NCBI GenBank assembly: GCA_001600615.1
Contig: BCKK01000002.1
Span: forward strand, 2,014,809 to 2,078,808
Origin: Dioszegia crocea
Taxonomy: Eukaryota; Basidiomycota; Tremellomycetes; Tremellales; Bulleribasidiaceae
Direction: 5' to 3'
DNA length: 64,000 nt
The notes under the pieces were generated by a model. That model ran no database searches, was not told where the DNA came from, and saw nothing but the letters and a program-made list of their open reading frames with translations. The position numbers and the translations under genes were made by a program. Shown piece after piece: positions 21,660-34,098 of the stretch. Position 1 is the stretch's first letter; each line of letters opens with the position of its first letter.

Positions 21660-23189
21660 CTACTCATGATGCATAACTCCAGCCCTGTCCATATCGGGTG
21701 GATACACCTGCCGAGCATTGATATTAATCCTCCCTGAAGATATCCATCGCTTAGCTGACGCAAGCCGATCGCTATCTCCGCTGCAAGGCTCGAAATGTCG
21801 CGGTAACGTGCCCTCCATAATCCTGGGGATGCCTCACTATCAGCCCATACCCGATTATGCGACCTACCATGATAGCTTTCGCGTCCTCGGCCACTCATGA
21901 TGATCACGTCTCCGGAACGCAAGATTATAGGGATTGGCTGTACGTTGCGGGTGTTTGCACCGAGTAGGAAGATTGCGGCATGTCCGAGCCTGCCTGTCAG
22001 GCGCAGTAGGTACCGGGCACTCACGATATGGATACAAGAGGTCTATACGGGTCTAGCCTAGAAGATGAGCTGAGGTCGATCGAACTTAAGCAGACACTCA
22101 CTCGGCACGATCAACATGACCCATAAGCGTGTCCTTCCGATTGTAGAAGTTTACGATTCCAGTATCCGGTACTGCAGTCAGGCTCGGTAGGTCTTGTTTA
22201 CTCACTGTAATCCGATGACCAAGCATGTGCGCCAAACTGAATTAAGTGGTCGTCCGTAAAGACGCCGCTCCAAGGCACATCCCGAACGATCTCCTGACAT
22301 AGTCCAGCCAAATCCGGTGGGAACGGGATGGCGGAGGATGGTTCCAGGTCGTACATCTTTGTCGTCCACTATATCGTCAGACTCGGATCACGAGTAGACC
22401 CACTTTGTAGATGAGACCCAAATTAGCCCATCTCAATTCCGACATCAATTCCCCGGCTGTCTTTGCGCCCAGTCCCTCCGCCGGTAGATCCCCTCTCCAC
22501 GCTTTATGCCTCGAAAGGATTTCCGCCACGCCTAACATTTGCCCAGATTCCACTTCTGTACCAGCTCGCGTATCACGCTCTCGCATTGCTGTCCGGATGA
22601 CATCTTGCTGAGCTGCATCAAACTTCCTGAAGAGGGGTTCTACGAGCTCTGTCGACCCGCTCTGATAGAGCTCGAAGAGATTTGGCGGGAGGTCATAGTG
22701 CGTCGATAGAGATAGGGGATTGGGAGGAAGTGTGTAATCCGCTAGAGCTCTTTCGAGGAGGTCAAGCTGCTGATGCTCGTTACAGTATCCAGGAATTATG
22801 ATGCACCCTGGACATCAGCCACAATCTCAACCTTCATATCCAGACATACCGTCATACACGAGATATCCCGTCTTTCCGCTTAACAAGCGCAGAACCTCTG
22901 GATCGAGGCCAGCAGGCATACTCGAAGGTCGCTCGCCCAAATCTCTCGCCTTGCCTTTGGCAGCCCGCCGCCTGTCATTCCCATTGGGATACAGATCCGG
23001 CACGGTATCATTCACAGGCGACCACCATCCCGCACTCCAGACTGGGTCATCTTCCGGCGTGTCTGGCCTGCTGACATCCACTACTGGATATGTGCGAAGG
23101 GAGGGTAGGCGTCCCTTGAGTGCTCGACTCTTGAAGTGCTTTTCGAGCTTGCGGAAGGGTGTGGCTTTGGCTGCTGTAGCGGAAGTCAT
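21660..23189 (-). CDS. AlkB homologue 1 (Fe(II)/2-oxoglutarate dioxygenase)
   Basis: A nucleic-acid demethylase of the AlkB superfamily, ALKBH1 type (tRNA or mitochondrial/nuclear nucleic acids in other eukaryotes). The long N-terminal exon starts MTSATAAKATPFRKLEKHFK. Blocks follow in order: PGYCNEHQQLDLLERALADY, ELRWANLGLIYKWTTKMYD and QFGAHAWSSDYPDTGIVNFYNRKD. The iron-binding HVDRAE, SLGHAAIFLLGAN, SGDVIIMSGRGRESYHG (second His), IPRIMEG and the 2-oxoglutarate-binding RININARQV complete the set. The iron triad His-x-Asp...His and the two Arg are all present. The junction YHG/IPRIM needs a very short intron of about 35 nt. The start is the first ATG of the exon. Confidence 0.87.
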
Positions 23190-23393
23190 ATGTCCAGTTG
23201 CTGGACAAATTTTCGGCTTTCCGACCGAGATCGAGCCGTTTCATAATGTCACATGACCATAGGGTGTCTCTACCCATGTAAGGCTATGGGCCGGGAGTCT
23301 GTCACTGTACAAGCTCGCGAGCGCAAATTGAACAACAAAGACCCGTAGAGAGAATGCATAGAAGGAATATAACATAATAGACAATGACAAACT

Positions 23394-24184
23394 CTAGATC
23401 TTCATCTGGACACCCATCAGCATCAAACCCTAGAGAGACGAGCTTAGATTTGAAACTCACCTCCTTGAGCCCATCCTTCCAGAAAGTGAAGTATGGGGTT
23501 GTGCCGTCCTCTCGGTAGTTCTGGGATGTCAGCTCGGCTAAATGGGACGGGTTGACAGAACATACCAAAAGGGCGACCATACCGTCGGGGTTCATGCTCT
23601 CTCCGACGTAGAACTCGTAGTCCTTGAAGTTGGTAACAATCTTCTTGGCGAAGGCCTGGGCGTTCTTCTCGAAGACGGGGATTCGGTCGGGGTTGGATTC
23701 CTGGAGGTGGGTCTTGACGGCCTTCATGTAGCCCTTCAAGTAGGTGAGGTATGACTGTGATGTCAGTGTGAGCTTGGGGTAGTTCGGCTGGATCTTCACT
23801 GACCTTCTTGTCGAATTGGGTGGATTGGAGACGGAAAGAGTTGACGACGTTGTTGACCTGGGTGGCACCGCCCTCGAGGGCTTCCTCCATTTCCTCGGCT
23901 GAGGGGTTTCCTCCTACGGGAATTAGCTATTTGAGCTGGTTGGCTAAAGCGTCACACTGAGAACGTACCGATGTCGACCTCTCCGTCCTTGACGACAATC
24001 ATGGTGCAGTCAACCTCGAATGCGACATCGTCAATCTCCTTCCTGAGTACTGATTAGCACGTGTGAAAGGGGGCTGTAGCTGCGAGCGGAGCTCTGGACC
24101 TCCAGCAAGTGAGCGGCGGACGTACAAGTCGTATGCGTCCGACAGCATCTCATCCTGGGTAACGACGTCAATGTAGAGGAGCAT
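23394..24184 (-). CDS. TMA19: Translationally controlled tumour protein
   Basis: A TCTP/Tma19 protein of about 167 residues: a small cytoplasmic, ribosome-associated, calcium- and microtubule-linked protein. It starts MLLYIDVVTQDEMLSDAYD, then EIDDVAFEVDCTMI, the TCTP1 region NPSAEEMEE, NNVVNSFRLQSTQFDKKSYLTYLKGYMK (TCTP2 region), FEKNAQAFAKKIVTNFKDYEFYVGESMNPDGMVALL and the end NYREDGTTPYFTFWKDGLKEMKI. The final four codons (M-K-I-stop) sit on a 12-nt exon at 23394-23405. Reading straight through the last intron would give a longer, unrelated tail. It shares a divergent promoter with PET127. Confidence 0.93.
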
Positions 24185-24407
24185 GGTGGGCGATGTATAA
24201 GGAGTGTGGGGTAGGTGTGTATAAGGGCTGTATCTGTAAGGTGTATAGGCAGAGGCAACTTTTTCCATCACCTTGTGAGATTTGAATAGGGACGCGATTT
24301 GTTTCCTTTTCTCCCAGGATTCCCCATGCCGGCATATGTCAGATCCTCGCTCCAGCCAAGCTTTGGACATCTCTATGTTGACAATCGGGCCATATACAAG
24401 CTATACC
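24185..24407. promoter_or_regulatory. Divergent promoter TCTP / PET127
   Basis: A 223-bp head-to-head gap. TATAAGG runs on the plus strand near 24196 and 24230 could serve PET127 but are closer to the TCTP start, so their use is unclear. Confidence 0.4.
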
Positions 24408-26845
24408 ATGCGACCATCTCCCACGTCTATGGTTCGGAACCTGCCGCATCATCTATGGTGCAGATTACCGCTTAGCCCGCCAAAGCGGCTCAGTCAAGGA
24501 TTGGGCCGCATCGACCGTCATCTTTCCACCTCATCGATCGGTCGTCAATCTGCTGTCGAGGCTCCCGCCTCTGACACTGCCGTATCTTCAACACATATAC
24601 CAATTTCTGCGTCCATGGAGGGTAATATTCAATCGCCACCCAAAGATGAGCCAAGAGCTTCGCGGCAAAGTGCGTCAACAGCTGAATCCAATATGACCGC
24701 CATTCTCGGCATGGCATTCGTGACTGACATTGGCAGACACTTTGATGAACGGAACGTTGACGGCCAAGATGAGTGGTGTGAAGCGTAAGCTCTTTAACGC
24801 ACTCGATATGTGCTTTGCCCTGATGACCCAGGTGTCAAACCGGAGCATAACGCTAAAGTCGCCCGCCTGCGCAAATCCCTCCGTCGCGTCTTGTTCAGGT
24901 AAGCACACGGCTCGTGGGTGACATTGACGTCCAGCCCCGGTGTACATTTCATCAGAGATCCAAGGACGGGTGTGCAGAATTTCGAAGCCAAGCTGGAAGA
25001 AATACCTCCTCCCGAACAATTTGCGTTCCACCGATGTCCCCAGTTCCTCAGCCCTTCAAGAGATGCGGTGAGTACAGGAACAGTCATGTTGACAGGTTGC
25101 TTTCTGACTTTGTAGAGTCTTGCTTCACTCGCTGCAAAAGTAGGATGCACGTTCGTCGGATCGACCTCGTCCCTCACACAGGCCTTGAGTCAAATCTACT
25201 TCGCTCTGAGTGGTACGTGCAACTTGATTCCGCTGAAGCTGGGTCTACACCATGCTGATCGAAAGGCGGGAAAGGAATCAATCTTTCTACAATCAGTATG
25301 GAGTTCCAGAAAGAAGTAAGCCTTTGCCAAAATCTCATGCTGATTCCAGCGAACAGACTTTACGGCTGGTGCACATTTACCCGCTTCGCTAGTGTTGCGG
25401 CCCCTGGCAGATCATCCGACAATCTACGCAGTCGACAGCGATAAATCGTACGACACTGATAATGTATTGTCGGACTATGTGCGTCACACTCTTGGACTAC
25501 ACACTGTCGGTGGCTGATGACTCCAGGGACGAGTGCTGGAGAAAGTTCTCACGAGTGAGGAGAATGACTTCAAGCGCTTCTTGAACTCTGCACCCGAATC
25601 CGCTGTTCCTGACAAGGAGCGGAATGAGCGTGAGGCTTACAGCTACTGTAGAGTGAGTGAATGCTAGTCATCTGAAGGGCGGAGCTAATTTCCAGACCGG
25701 CTCAATGCTCATGCGCTCTCAATTGGATTGCAAGGATTCTCGCCTGCCAGGATCAGGAGTATTCGACATCAAGACTCGCGCTTGTTTCCCCATCCGGCAT
25801 GATAGGGCCAACTATCAGGCGAACAGCGTATATGACATCTCCACCGAGCGCGGGAAAGGGCAGACATTCGAGCGGGAGCTGTATGATCTCGCCCGGTCCG
25901 GCATGCTCAAGTACAGGTATGTCACCGCGGGAATCAGGCTGACTGTGTAGTATGCAAGTTCGGATAGGCGGCATGGATGGCGTGTTCTGTGCGTATCATA
26001 ATACCAAACGCTTACTCGGATTCCAATATCTTCCACTGTATGTCGGACAGTGACAGACTTAGTGTCGACCTGGCTAATTTTTCAGAGCGGAAATGGACAA
26101 GAAACTCTTTGGTTCTCCTGTCATTGGTAAAATGTCATTTGGATACTGCGTCGCGCTGCTTGAGGTCGCTTTCAAATACATCACGAGTCAGGTGTCTGGC
26201 CAAGTAAGCTCGCTCTCTCTCACACCATGGAGCGATTCTGACCTTTTCAGGAATTGTCAATTATTGTACGCCAATCAAATGATAAATCGAATAGCGTGGA
26301 CATAGCATTCTTCCCGACGTCTGATCCGACTGCTCGGCAGGGCATCAGACTGAGCATCCAAAATGTAATTGACGGCGAAACCAGGTTGGGCGAGCTGTAC
26401 TTTGACCAGCCTTCTAGACCTTGGGAAGAATGTAAGTGTCATGACCCCCAATCGAGTCACAGCCTGACGTGTAGGGACGGCAAATTACCACATACGCCCT
26501 CTGGAATCAGACAACGTTGACAAGATAATCGCGTCGACCAAGAAGTTGCTAGGATCCATGGCGGTTCTGAGTGTACCGGAAGGGAAGACAGTGCAGGAGA
26601 TGACCACTGCGAGTGAGGCTAAGGCGTCGGCGAACTCTTCAAGCCTTATGCAGTGGAAGAATCCGAACAGGCGCATCAAGGATATAAGGGAAGAGGCGAG
26701 ATTGAGTGGGAAGGCCTACGAGGCGCGGAAATTGACCTGGCGGACGAATGAGCATGGCGAGCGCAGGGGTCGGAGAGTCAAAGTCAAGGTGCGGCGGTCA
26801 AAAATGCAGGGGGTTACGGCGGGGATATCGCCAGCAAAGAAGTAG
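24408..26845 (+). CDS. PET127: Pet127-like mitochondrial RNA-processing protein
   Basis: A Pet127 family protein, in yeast a mitochondrial membrane-associated factor for 5' processing and turnover of mitochondrial RNA. The N-terminus (MRPSPTSMVRNLPHHLWCR...) is rich in Arg/Ser/Pro and lacks acids, as expected for a mitochondrial presequence. After a basic helix (NAKVARLRKSLRRVLF) the family core follows in short exons: GVHFIRDPRTGVQNF, FAFHRCPQFLSPSRD, FVGSTSSLTQALSQIYFALS, RPLADHPTIYAVDSDKSYD, VFDIKTRACFPIRHDR, QVRIGGMDGVFCAYHNTK and FGYCVALLEVAFKYI. A basic C-terminal tail ends SPAKK. The core order is as in the family. The start is chosen among three in-frame ATGs (24282, 24408, 24432) for the cleanest targeting sequence. 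Confidence 0.85.
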
Positions 26846-27032
26846 ACACCACATGCACAACTGCGATAGTCATGCACTAGTAGGCTCGGCCTCGCGATCG
26901 ACCGATCGATTTGTTGACACGCGGAGATGAGGCGTGATCTCCGTTTTTGCCCGAATTCGGCCATCTCTGGGGCACGGGCTGAACGTTGAACGTGTCAGCG
27001 TTGTCCAGTACTCATCATCGATACACATCAAC

Positions 27033-29794
27033 ATGGCTTCAGTAGACGACATCCCTCGTGTCCTCGCTAGGAATAACGCATGCCATCAATGCAGGTGAAT
27101 TACGACCGCTTGTGTAAATGACAAAGCTAAATCTCGCAGAAAACGTAAACTCAAATGTGATGCCGTCCGACCTGTCTGCTCACACTGCGCTAAACCGCGT
27201 GTGAGAGGCTCAGCAGCCCAGCTACCGCCAGAGCCATGTACCTGGGATGCGGCACGTCCAGATCAGGTGCCTGCCCGTCGGCAGAGATCTTCGTCAGCCG
27301 ACAGAGAGGCGGAGCCTAGCTCAATAAGGAGTAAGAAGAGCAAGATTGCGGAACTGGAAGCTCGGCTAGGTACGCTTCTCGCTCAGCGATGTATGCGCAT
27401 GCTGATATTGTAGCTGTATTTGAAGGCCTAATCCCTTCGGCAAATGGGCCGAACTCTACTTCCGACGTTGTCAATCCCGAGAAATGGGCTTCTTTAACTC
27501 AACGACCGCTCAAACTCGCTCAACCCACAGCGCAATCCACCTCCATGTCCCCGGCGGATGTTCCGCTGTTCAGCGATCCCGTATGGAATTTGAGCGACAA
27601 CGCCTTTGACAGTGGATCCGGCGGCGCTTCGAGCTCATCGACTTTGGTCTGGCCCGATTGGCCTCGAGATTTGCCAAGTTTCCAGGTTGTCCAGCATGCA
27701 GTTGGGATCTTCTTTGACAAAGTCCCAACTTTGCCAAAAATGCTACATCGCTCGACATTCTTGGCACAGCTACAACTTCCGCCTTCGCACTATGCATTTC
27801 CGGTATGTCTTGATGTAATCCCAAAGGAGTGCCATTGCTGATCCGCAGTGCTCATCCCTCCTTCACGCCATCTTAGCCATCACGGCCAACCACATGCCCG
27901 AAGCCGCACTCGGCACTTCCGCTTACTTCCCCATCGGTACCCCTTCTGGCGCATATGAACATCCCATCCGCGATCTTGATCCTGAGCAAGAGCCGGCGCG
28001 TATCTTAGGCTTCGGCGCAGGCTGGCGGTCCTACGCATGCGAAACGCCCGTCGCCAAATTCCAGCTCTGGCATCGGCGAAAAGCATACGAGACCGCTCCG
28101 GTGTTCTTTGACCAGGGAGTGAAGCTGCTACAGTGCGTACAGGCACATGTCATCGCTACGACGGTCGACCAGTATAATGCCTGGTGGGTTGATCTGTGGA
28201 TGGAAGCTGGAGCTTGTATACGGATGGCAGTTCCCCTCGGACTGAATGATAGTAAAGGTCGGTCGCGCATCAATGAGTACAGAAGCAAGCTGATGTCATA
28301 GACGTACATCCGGATGCGCTCGTGATGACGATAGGAAAAGCGCTTCTCCAACCGGCGCTCAGTACACGAGAGCACGACGAGCGGGTAAGGACGTGGTGGA
28401 TGGCGTACATGCTCGAGCGAAGTGTGTCGATTGCTTCCATCTGGCCTCCGGTGAGTTTTAGACCTGCACTCTGCGTAATTTGCGTAATGAAGGGCAAAAC
28501 TCACACCCCAGTCGTTGAGCGATGATGACATCTCGATCGAACTACCAATTCCTCAAACCTCGTTCGATCTCGGGTTGAATGATCACAAGGCTGTGCAAAA
28601 CTTACAGTATGTCTAGCTCAGATCCAGCTAAACTTTAAGATCTCCCGACTTCTATTCTGCGCTTCCTCCCGCACACGCTGATGTGAGTGACACCCGGTGA
28701 CTTGATCTGATAATCAGAGTCTGAACCTGTTGATCAAGGCGTACAAACTTCAAGGAGAGATCAATGCATTCTTCAGACGCTATTCCAAGGGCCCATTCCG
28801 CACCCAGTGAGTCATTCGTCTCGACAAAGCTGATCGACAGGATTTACGCCGCAGATCCTAACCTTCGCACCCTCTTATCGAGATTGTCCACACTCCGGTT
28901 GGCATGTCCGGCTCATCTGCGACGACCAGCACAACTCCATAATGGATCTCTCGACGTCGACCTCTTGGCCGCGACGATGCTCACTCATGCCGGATGCGCA
29001 ACTTTAGCGGAACCCCTCATCACGGTCGAAACATGGACACACGATGTGTCGAGAATGTGCTTGACGGCCATCCGATCGGTGTTGTCTATACTGTATGATA
29101 GTAAGTGATTACGCCTGCGGCAAGAGTTACGGCTGATCATCCAGTAACCGCAACGAGTTTTGACCGTACGTATATCGATAATGACAGCCCCGAGATGTCG
29201 CTGACTTGCAGTCACACTACTCCCAGCATGTGTTCCATGGTCATGGACAATGTCTACACGTTGTCTCTTGCGATTCATCGCCGCTGCAGGCGAGGCGGGC
29301 GATCTGGTCTCTGTCCAGGTCTTCAGTTCGGAGGTTGAGGTGTTCCGGTATGTCATTTAAGATGATTTCAGGTTTCATGCTAATGGTACAGCCTGGCCCT
29401 TCAGCGGTATGGCGAGCGATTCCCCGTCGGTCAAAAACACCTCGACTTGATCGATAGCATTGTCGAGCGGAACGAACCAATTTCGAATCTCATGTGTCCG
29501 AGGGATGTGTTTAAAGCAGTGTCAATCTCAACGACAGAGGCTGCTTCCAGCCGGACCACACCAAGCTTTGCCACCTTGCACACACCGCCAAACATGTCTT
29601 CAGGCTCTGCATCGATCGGCAATACATCCGTCAATGACCCCACCTCATCTACGGCATTCCTTGACCAAGCCTTCGCGCACAATGCGACATCCGGGTTTGA
29701 CATCTCTTCCTTTTCTTTCGATTACGATGCGATGGCGGAGTTATTCGCGACGAGCGACACGGTATTCAATGGCGCGGACTTTGTGTTTAAGTAG
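27033..29794 (+). CDS. Zn(II)2Cys6 fungal transcription factor
   Basis: A gene-specific regulator of about 700 residues in many exons. The N-terminal binuclear zinc cluster reads ACHQCRKRKLKCDAVRPVCSHC, split by an intron after the second Cys block. The last Cys is displaced by an insertion (PRVRGSAAQLPPEPC), longer than usual. A basic linker and coiled-coil-like ELEARL follow. The middle homology (fungal-specific TF) region includes FFDKVPTLPKMLHRSTFL, LLHAILAITANHMPE, AYETAPVFFDQGVKLLQCVQA, AWWVDLWMEAGACIRMAVPLGLN, ERVRTWWMAYMLERSVSIAS and a final acidic/Ser-rich tail. No known regulon can be assigned from sequence. Confidence 0.87.
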
Positions 29795-30444
29795 GTTGTA
29801 TATTGTTAAGAAGGCTTGTATGGGAGCTCGAGCTCGTCAAGGCGGATGATAGATGGACCGTTGGTAACCGGTCGACATCGGGCCGGGTCGGGTATTGTCG
29901 GTGTTGCCGTAATATTCCAGGGGCTGTTCCTGAAACCTCCTTGGATGCTGCGCCTTAACGGCGACTTGACCCTTGTCTCGGGCGATAAGTGGGCTCATCC
30001 AGCCTCTATCCCGGGATCTCAACAATCCCACAATAGAAGGGGACGCGGCCTGTCAACTCGAGGTGGGGGTGAAGGTCGGGGCAAGAGGAGCTCCAGTGGG
30101 AATGCAACTGTTCATCTGTATTGCCACTATTACTACGAGCGGCTGCAGTCATTCGTCACCGCTTACCATTCGACTGACTGTTCGACAACTGCTTTCCAAC
30201 TGCCGACGTAACCCTCGCAGATCCCCTCTCTAGCGTCATTTAGGATCTTCGGTAGTTGCGCTCTTGGCGATCGAGACTCAAGTGGAGCTATTTTCCCAGG
30301 CACGTGTAGTTAGCCGACCCTCCTCTTTCTCTTCACCACTCTTTACCGCTTCATCCATCAGCAAACTCATCACGCGCATCGCGACCCCGTTCACGAGCCC
30401 GGCAGAGGGGACGAAAAGTGTCCTGCAAAGAACAACGGCCCAGA
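29795..30444. other. Intergenic region between Zn-cluster factor 3' and TVP38 5' ends
   Basis: A 650-bp gap. It contains the palindrome GGTAACCGGTCGACATC-like GC-rich patch near 29863 and no recognisable gene. Frames here run into stops quickly on both strands, or overlap without splice partners. Confidence 0.4.
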
Positions 30445-32108
30445 ATGAAATTCCCCATCCACGCGCTCCGGCGTAAATCCGTCATCCCCACCGCCCCCGT
30501 CCCTACCCACCCTCCACCTCCCGCCTCACCGCCTCTCGCCCGCGATGCCAGTGCGCCAGCCTACGATGGAGAGCTTCCCATCACGACTGCGCGTCCAATC
30601 ACATCTACAACTCTGCAGATGAAGGATATGCTTATTGAGGACTGGGCGTCATTGAAAGTCTTTATGAAGACGATGGATTGGAAGACTGTTCTGAGGGCAA
30701 TGGTACGGCGATATCTATGGAGTGAGTCCTACTGTATCTCAATTTGGAATCGTGCTGACCAGCATCAGAGTGGTATGCGATAGCAGCGATTGCCATTGCG
30801 CTCACTGTCCTCATTACGACACAGCACGATGCGGTGGTCAAATACTGTGCCCCTGTAGCCCACACTATCCGAAGTTGGCCAGGCGGATGGCTCATCCCCA
30901 TTGCATTGCTCATTATCGTCTCATATCCCCCCTTGGTTGGGCATGAGAGTGAGTACCAAGTCTTTGATCGATTTACACACAGAGCTGACCCGCTTAGTCA
31001 TCGGCATCCTTATCGGTCTGGTCTGGGGAATGGGCATGGGCTTTGCCATTTTGGCTGCAGGAACATTCATCGGCGAGGTAGCCCTATGGTTCAGCTTCAA
31101 ATGGTGCTGCACCAACGCAGCGGCCAAGTTCGAGAAGAAGAACAGGCTGTATTGGAGTTTGACCCAGTTGATTCGGGAAAAGGTGAGTATTCACTATCGT
31201 TAAGGGTGCATGCTGACATGCAGACTTTCATGTTTGTACTCATCCTGCGATTCTCAGCCATCCCAGGGCACATCGTCACTGCTGTCTCGGCCTCGGCCGG
31301 CGCCAACTACTGGTCTTACCTCGCTGCGGCCTTCCTTACTCTGCCTAAGCAATTCACCATTGTCTATCTCGGCGAGGCATTCGGTCACAAGGAGCAAAAG
31401 CATCAGATCATCTCCACCGTCACCCTGCTGGCGACCATCGTCGTCACTGGTATTGCCGCCGTCTACGTCTACTACCAAATGCGACTGGTGTGGAAGCGCC
31501 GCGAGCTTGAACTGCCCACTACACTCGGTGTACAGATGGTCGAGAACCCCACATGGGCAGATGTCGTCGAGGCGGAGAAGAGGGAAGGGGAGATGAAGGA
31601 AACGATGGACCAGGAGAAGGTATTCTTGCCTTCGTTGGAGAAGAACGGGAAGCCATGGCTGGCCGCTGGGACAGGGACGAGGGCTTGGTCGGTGCCCCAT
31701 CACATGACCGAGACGGAGATGCGGGAATTCAGGGAAGAGATGGACGGATCACAACCTATCCCCTCTGTGCAGGTCCACGACGCACCGCGCTTCACATCGT
31801 CTTTCGAGCTCGGTAGGACATCCCCTTCATTCCGCCCCAACAACACCCTGGACGTCGCTCCAGATGCCGCACGCTCATCAACGCCAAACTCTCTTCGACC
31901 CACTTCGGTCGAAAGGAGTCCATCCCGTATTCACTCCTCCCTCGACCTCGCTCGACCCGAGTCTGCGAAGGGAGGCAGAAATCAGGCGGACGACGCGGAC
32001 ACTTACGCCTACAACCGCGGAGGCAGACGACCGGATTTCGGCCGGATGCGAGGCGAATCAAGAGCGGCGTTGCTAGGCGCGCCCAAGAATGATGGGGCGG
32101 ATAAGTGA
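30445..32108 (+). CDS. TVP38: Tvp38/TMEM64 family membrane protein (VTT/DedA domain)
   Basis: A Golgi/vacuole-type membrane protein with a VTT (SNARE-associated) domain. Four exons join in frame. The N-terminal 90 residues are Pro-rich and cytosolic. Then come about six membrane segments: WYAIAAIAIALTVLITT, GGWLIPIALLIIVSYPPL, GILIGLVWGMGMGFAILAAG, then GEVALWFSFKWCC. The conserved VTT block follows: FMFVLILRFSAIPGHIVTAVSASAG (Arg-Phe-Ser-x-Ile-Pro) and NYWSYLAAAFLTLPKQFTIVYLG. The C-terminal 180 residues are acidic/Ser-Pro and disordered, longer than in yeast Tvp38. VTT proteins such as TMEM41B and VMP1 are lipid scramblases; the function of Tvp38 itself is less clear. An ATG at 30418 would add nine residues. 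Confidence 0.87.
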
Positions 32109-32410
32109 TTGGCTGGCATATCCTGTGAGAGGTTTAGGGGAACAATTCGGGCAGGTGGTAGCAGGAGATTGGGATTTGGCGTATACATCTGTTGGTGGGA
32201 TCTGGGGATTTGTTTGTAGCAGTCTGATATCAGTTGTGTTAGGATTTCGAGTAGCAGGTGAGGGTACGTGAACTGAAGAGGGTCTTGTAGGTTAGCGTTT
32301 GCGTTTCGTATTCGTACTCTTTTTGTCTTTGATGATATGGTTATGGCTCTTGAAGCGATGAGATACAAAAGGGCGAAGATACTAGCCTCGACATGATGAC
32401 ACTCCAAAAT
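32109..32410. other. Convergent 3' region TVP38 / CRAL-TRIO gene
   Basis: A 302-bp gap between two stop codons. It should hold both poly(A) regions. Nothing else is seen. Confidence 0.45.
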
Positions 32411-33900
32411 CTAGGCATCTAAAGATGATCCAGCACCAGGCGCAACCTTGAACAACCGTTCCTCTCTACCCACCCGTGCATCTCCGAGCGCTCTCCATCT
32501 CTTCAATTGATCCTCTCGCCGATCTCTGCAGATCTCAATCATTGTCGGCCAATACGCATCGTGGTCATATGGCATCTAGTCGGATGAGCTCCGAGTCACC
32601 GAACCAATAGACTCACCTCCAAATTCCCTCCGCACTCCTTCAACAGATCTTCAGCAGCTACATCTCCATCTTTGATTATATCTGCCTCAAACTTGACTTT
32701 TCGCTTGGTGTTGGTATCGACGAATGGCCACATGAGGTTGACGAATGTCTTGACGATCCAGGGCATGGCTAGGAAATGGGAGGTGTGGAGCTTTTCGGGA
32801 TAATACTCTGATAGGATGTGCAGAGTTTCCCGAGCGACCTGGGACGTCAGCGACTTGCATCTAGACGCGAGGACGGGTGAGTGAGGAGAACATACAGATA
32901 TACTGGTTGGTTGTCCTGATCGTTTACCGATAAAGCTGAAAACGACAACGGTGTCTCTGCCGCATGTCAGCCGGTGTCACGTCATGAGAAACAGAGACAG
33001 ATGACGGATCGTTGCATAGCTCGAGTAGGTGAAGGAACACAGAGTAGCTCGAGTAGAGCAAGGAAGAATCAAGACCTACGTTACGCCGTGGCACATCAGA
33101 TCGGACGCACGTTCCAACATGAAGATCTGGAGGTCAGCATTACAGTAGACCTCGGATACCCTTGCAGTTTAGCGCGCAGCGAGACACTCACAGCATGTAT
33201 CGCTCGACGTCTCTCCACAGGTGTCGTGTTTCGATTTGGGAAGAAGTAGATGATGGGTCGTCCTTGAGGCGTATATCCCAAAACGATGTTCTTGCCTGTT
33301 TTGGCCTGATTAAATCAGCGCGTGTAAAGATCTGTCGCAGCTGCAGGTGGACGATCAACAGGATACGTCGGATGTGATGGCTCCATCTAAGGACGCAGTA
33401 CTCACCTCGGGCTCACAGGAATCTGACATTGCTTCCAGATCCTCTACATTCTCCGTGCGGCGCCATATGAGCGTCTTTTCTAGACGAGCAACTGCGGCTT
33501 CCTCGTCTCCTTTTGTAGCTATCAATCAGCCTTTTCATCACATCATGCCAATTGGGCTGTACATAGGGTAGACAGAATACAACTCACCTGTCAGATACCG
33601 GATGATACCCTCTCGTGACTGCAGGCCTTGCATTTAGCGCCGGTGTCCCCTCATGACCCATAAGGGTCGACTTACAAGAAACATCATCTCGCGCTCTGAT
33701 AGTGAAACAGCCTCTGCCGCCTGTACAGCACCATGTTCAGTGCTCGATATAGGCAGCTCATACCCATCCGCGCTGAAGTGCGCGATTATTTCCGCGATCT
33801 TGCGCTCGGTGTCCTCCTCCTGTTGAGCGACCTCCAGGGGGTTCACGGGTCTTTGCGGAGGAGTCAGAAGTCGAATGAAGGCTTCTTTGAGGTTCGTCAT
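32411..33900 (-). CDS. CRAL-TRIO (Sec14-like) lipid-binding protein
   Basis: A Sec14-superfamily protein of about 350 residues in at least seven exons. The N-terminal helical CRAL-TRIO_N part includes REGIIRYLTGDEEAAVARLEKTLIWRRTENVEDL. The lipid-binding fold follows: ILGYTPQGRPIIYFFPNRN, PVERRRAIHAMFMLERASDLM, VVVFSFIGKRSGQPTSISVARE, LHILSEYYPEKLHTSHFLAMPW and KTFVNLMWPFVDTNTKRKVKF. The last exon ends APGAGSSLDA. The motif YYPEKL...NxPW-like is the classic exchange-lobe region; here it reads AMPWIVK. It probably binds phosphatidylinositol or another lipid, but the ligand is not determinable. It starts 198 bp from the divergent unrecognised gene. Confidence 0.85.
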
Positions 33901-34098
33901 GCTGTCCCAGCGAGTAGGGAGTGAGATGCAAGGAGCAGCGATGTGTATTTGGGTGAAGCCATATCAGGTTGTTGAACGTTACGGCATCAGGCGTGTTTCA
34001 TGTTTTGGCTTTCCAGCCAGCCAAGAAGCGGTGCCTTCAAGAAGCGAATAAGGCCTTGCCTCCTTGCTATCATACATATCACTGAGCTTGCTATAGCC

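Noticed and set aside
31254..31703. 149-codon minus-strand frame inside TVP38
   Set aside because: Shadow of the VTT-domain exon, low complexity, no homology.
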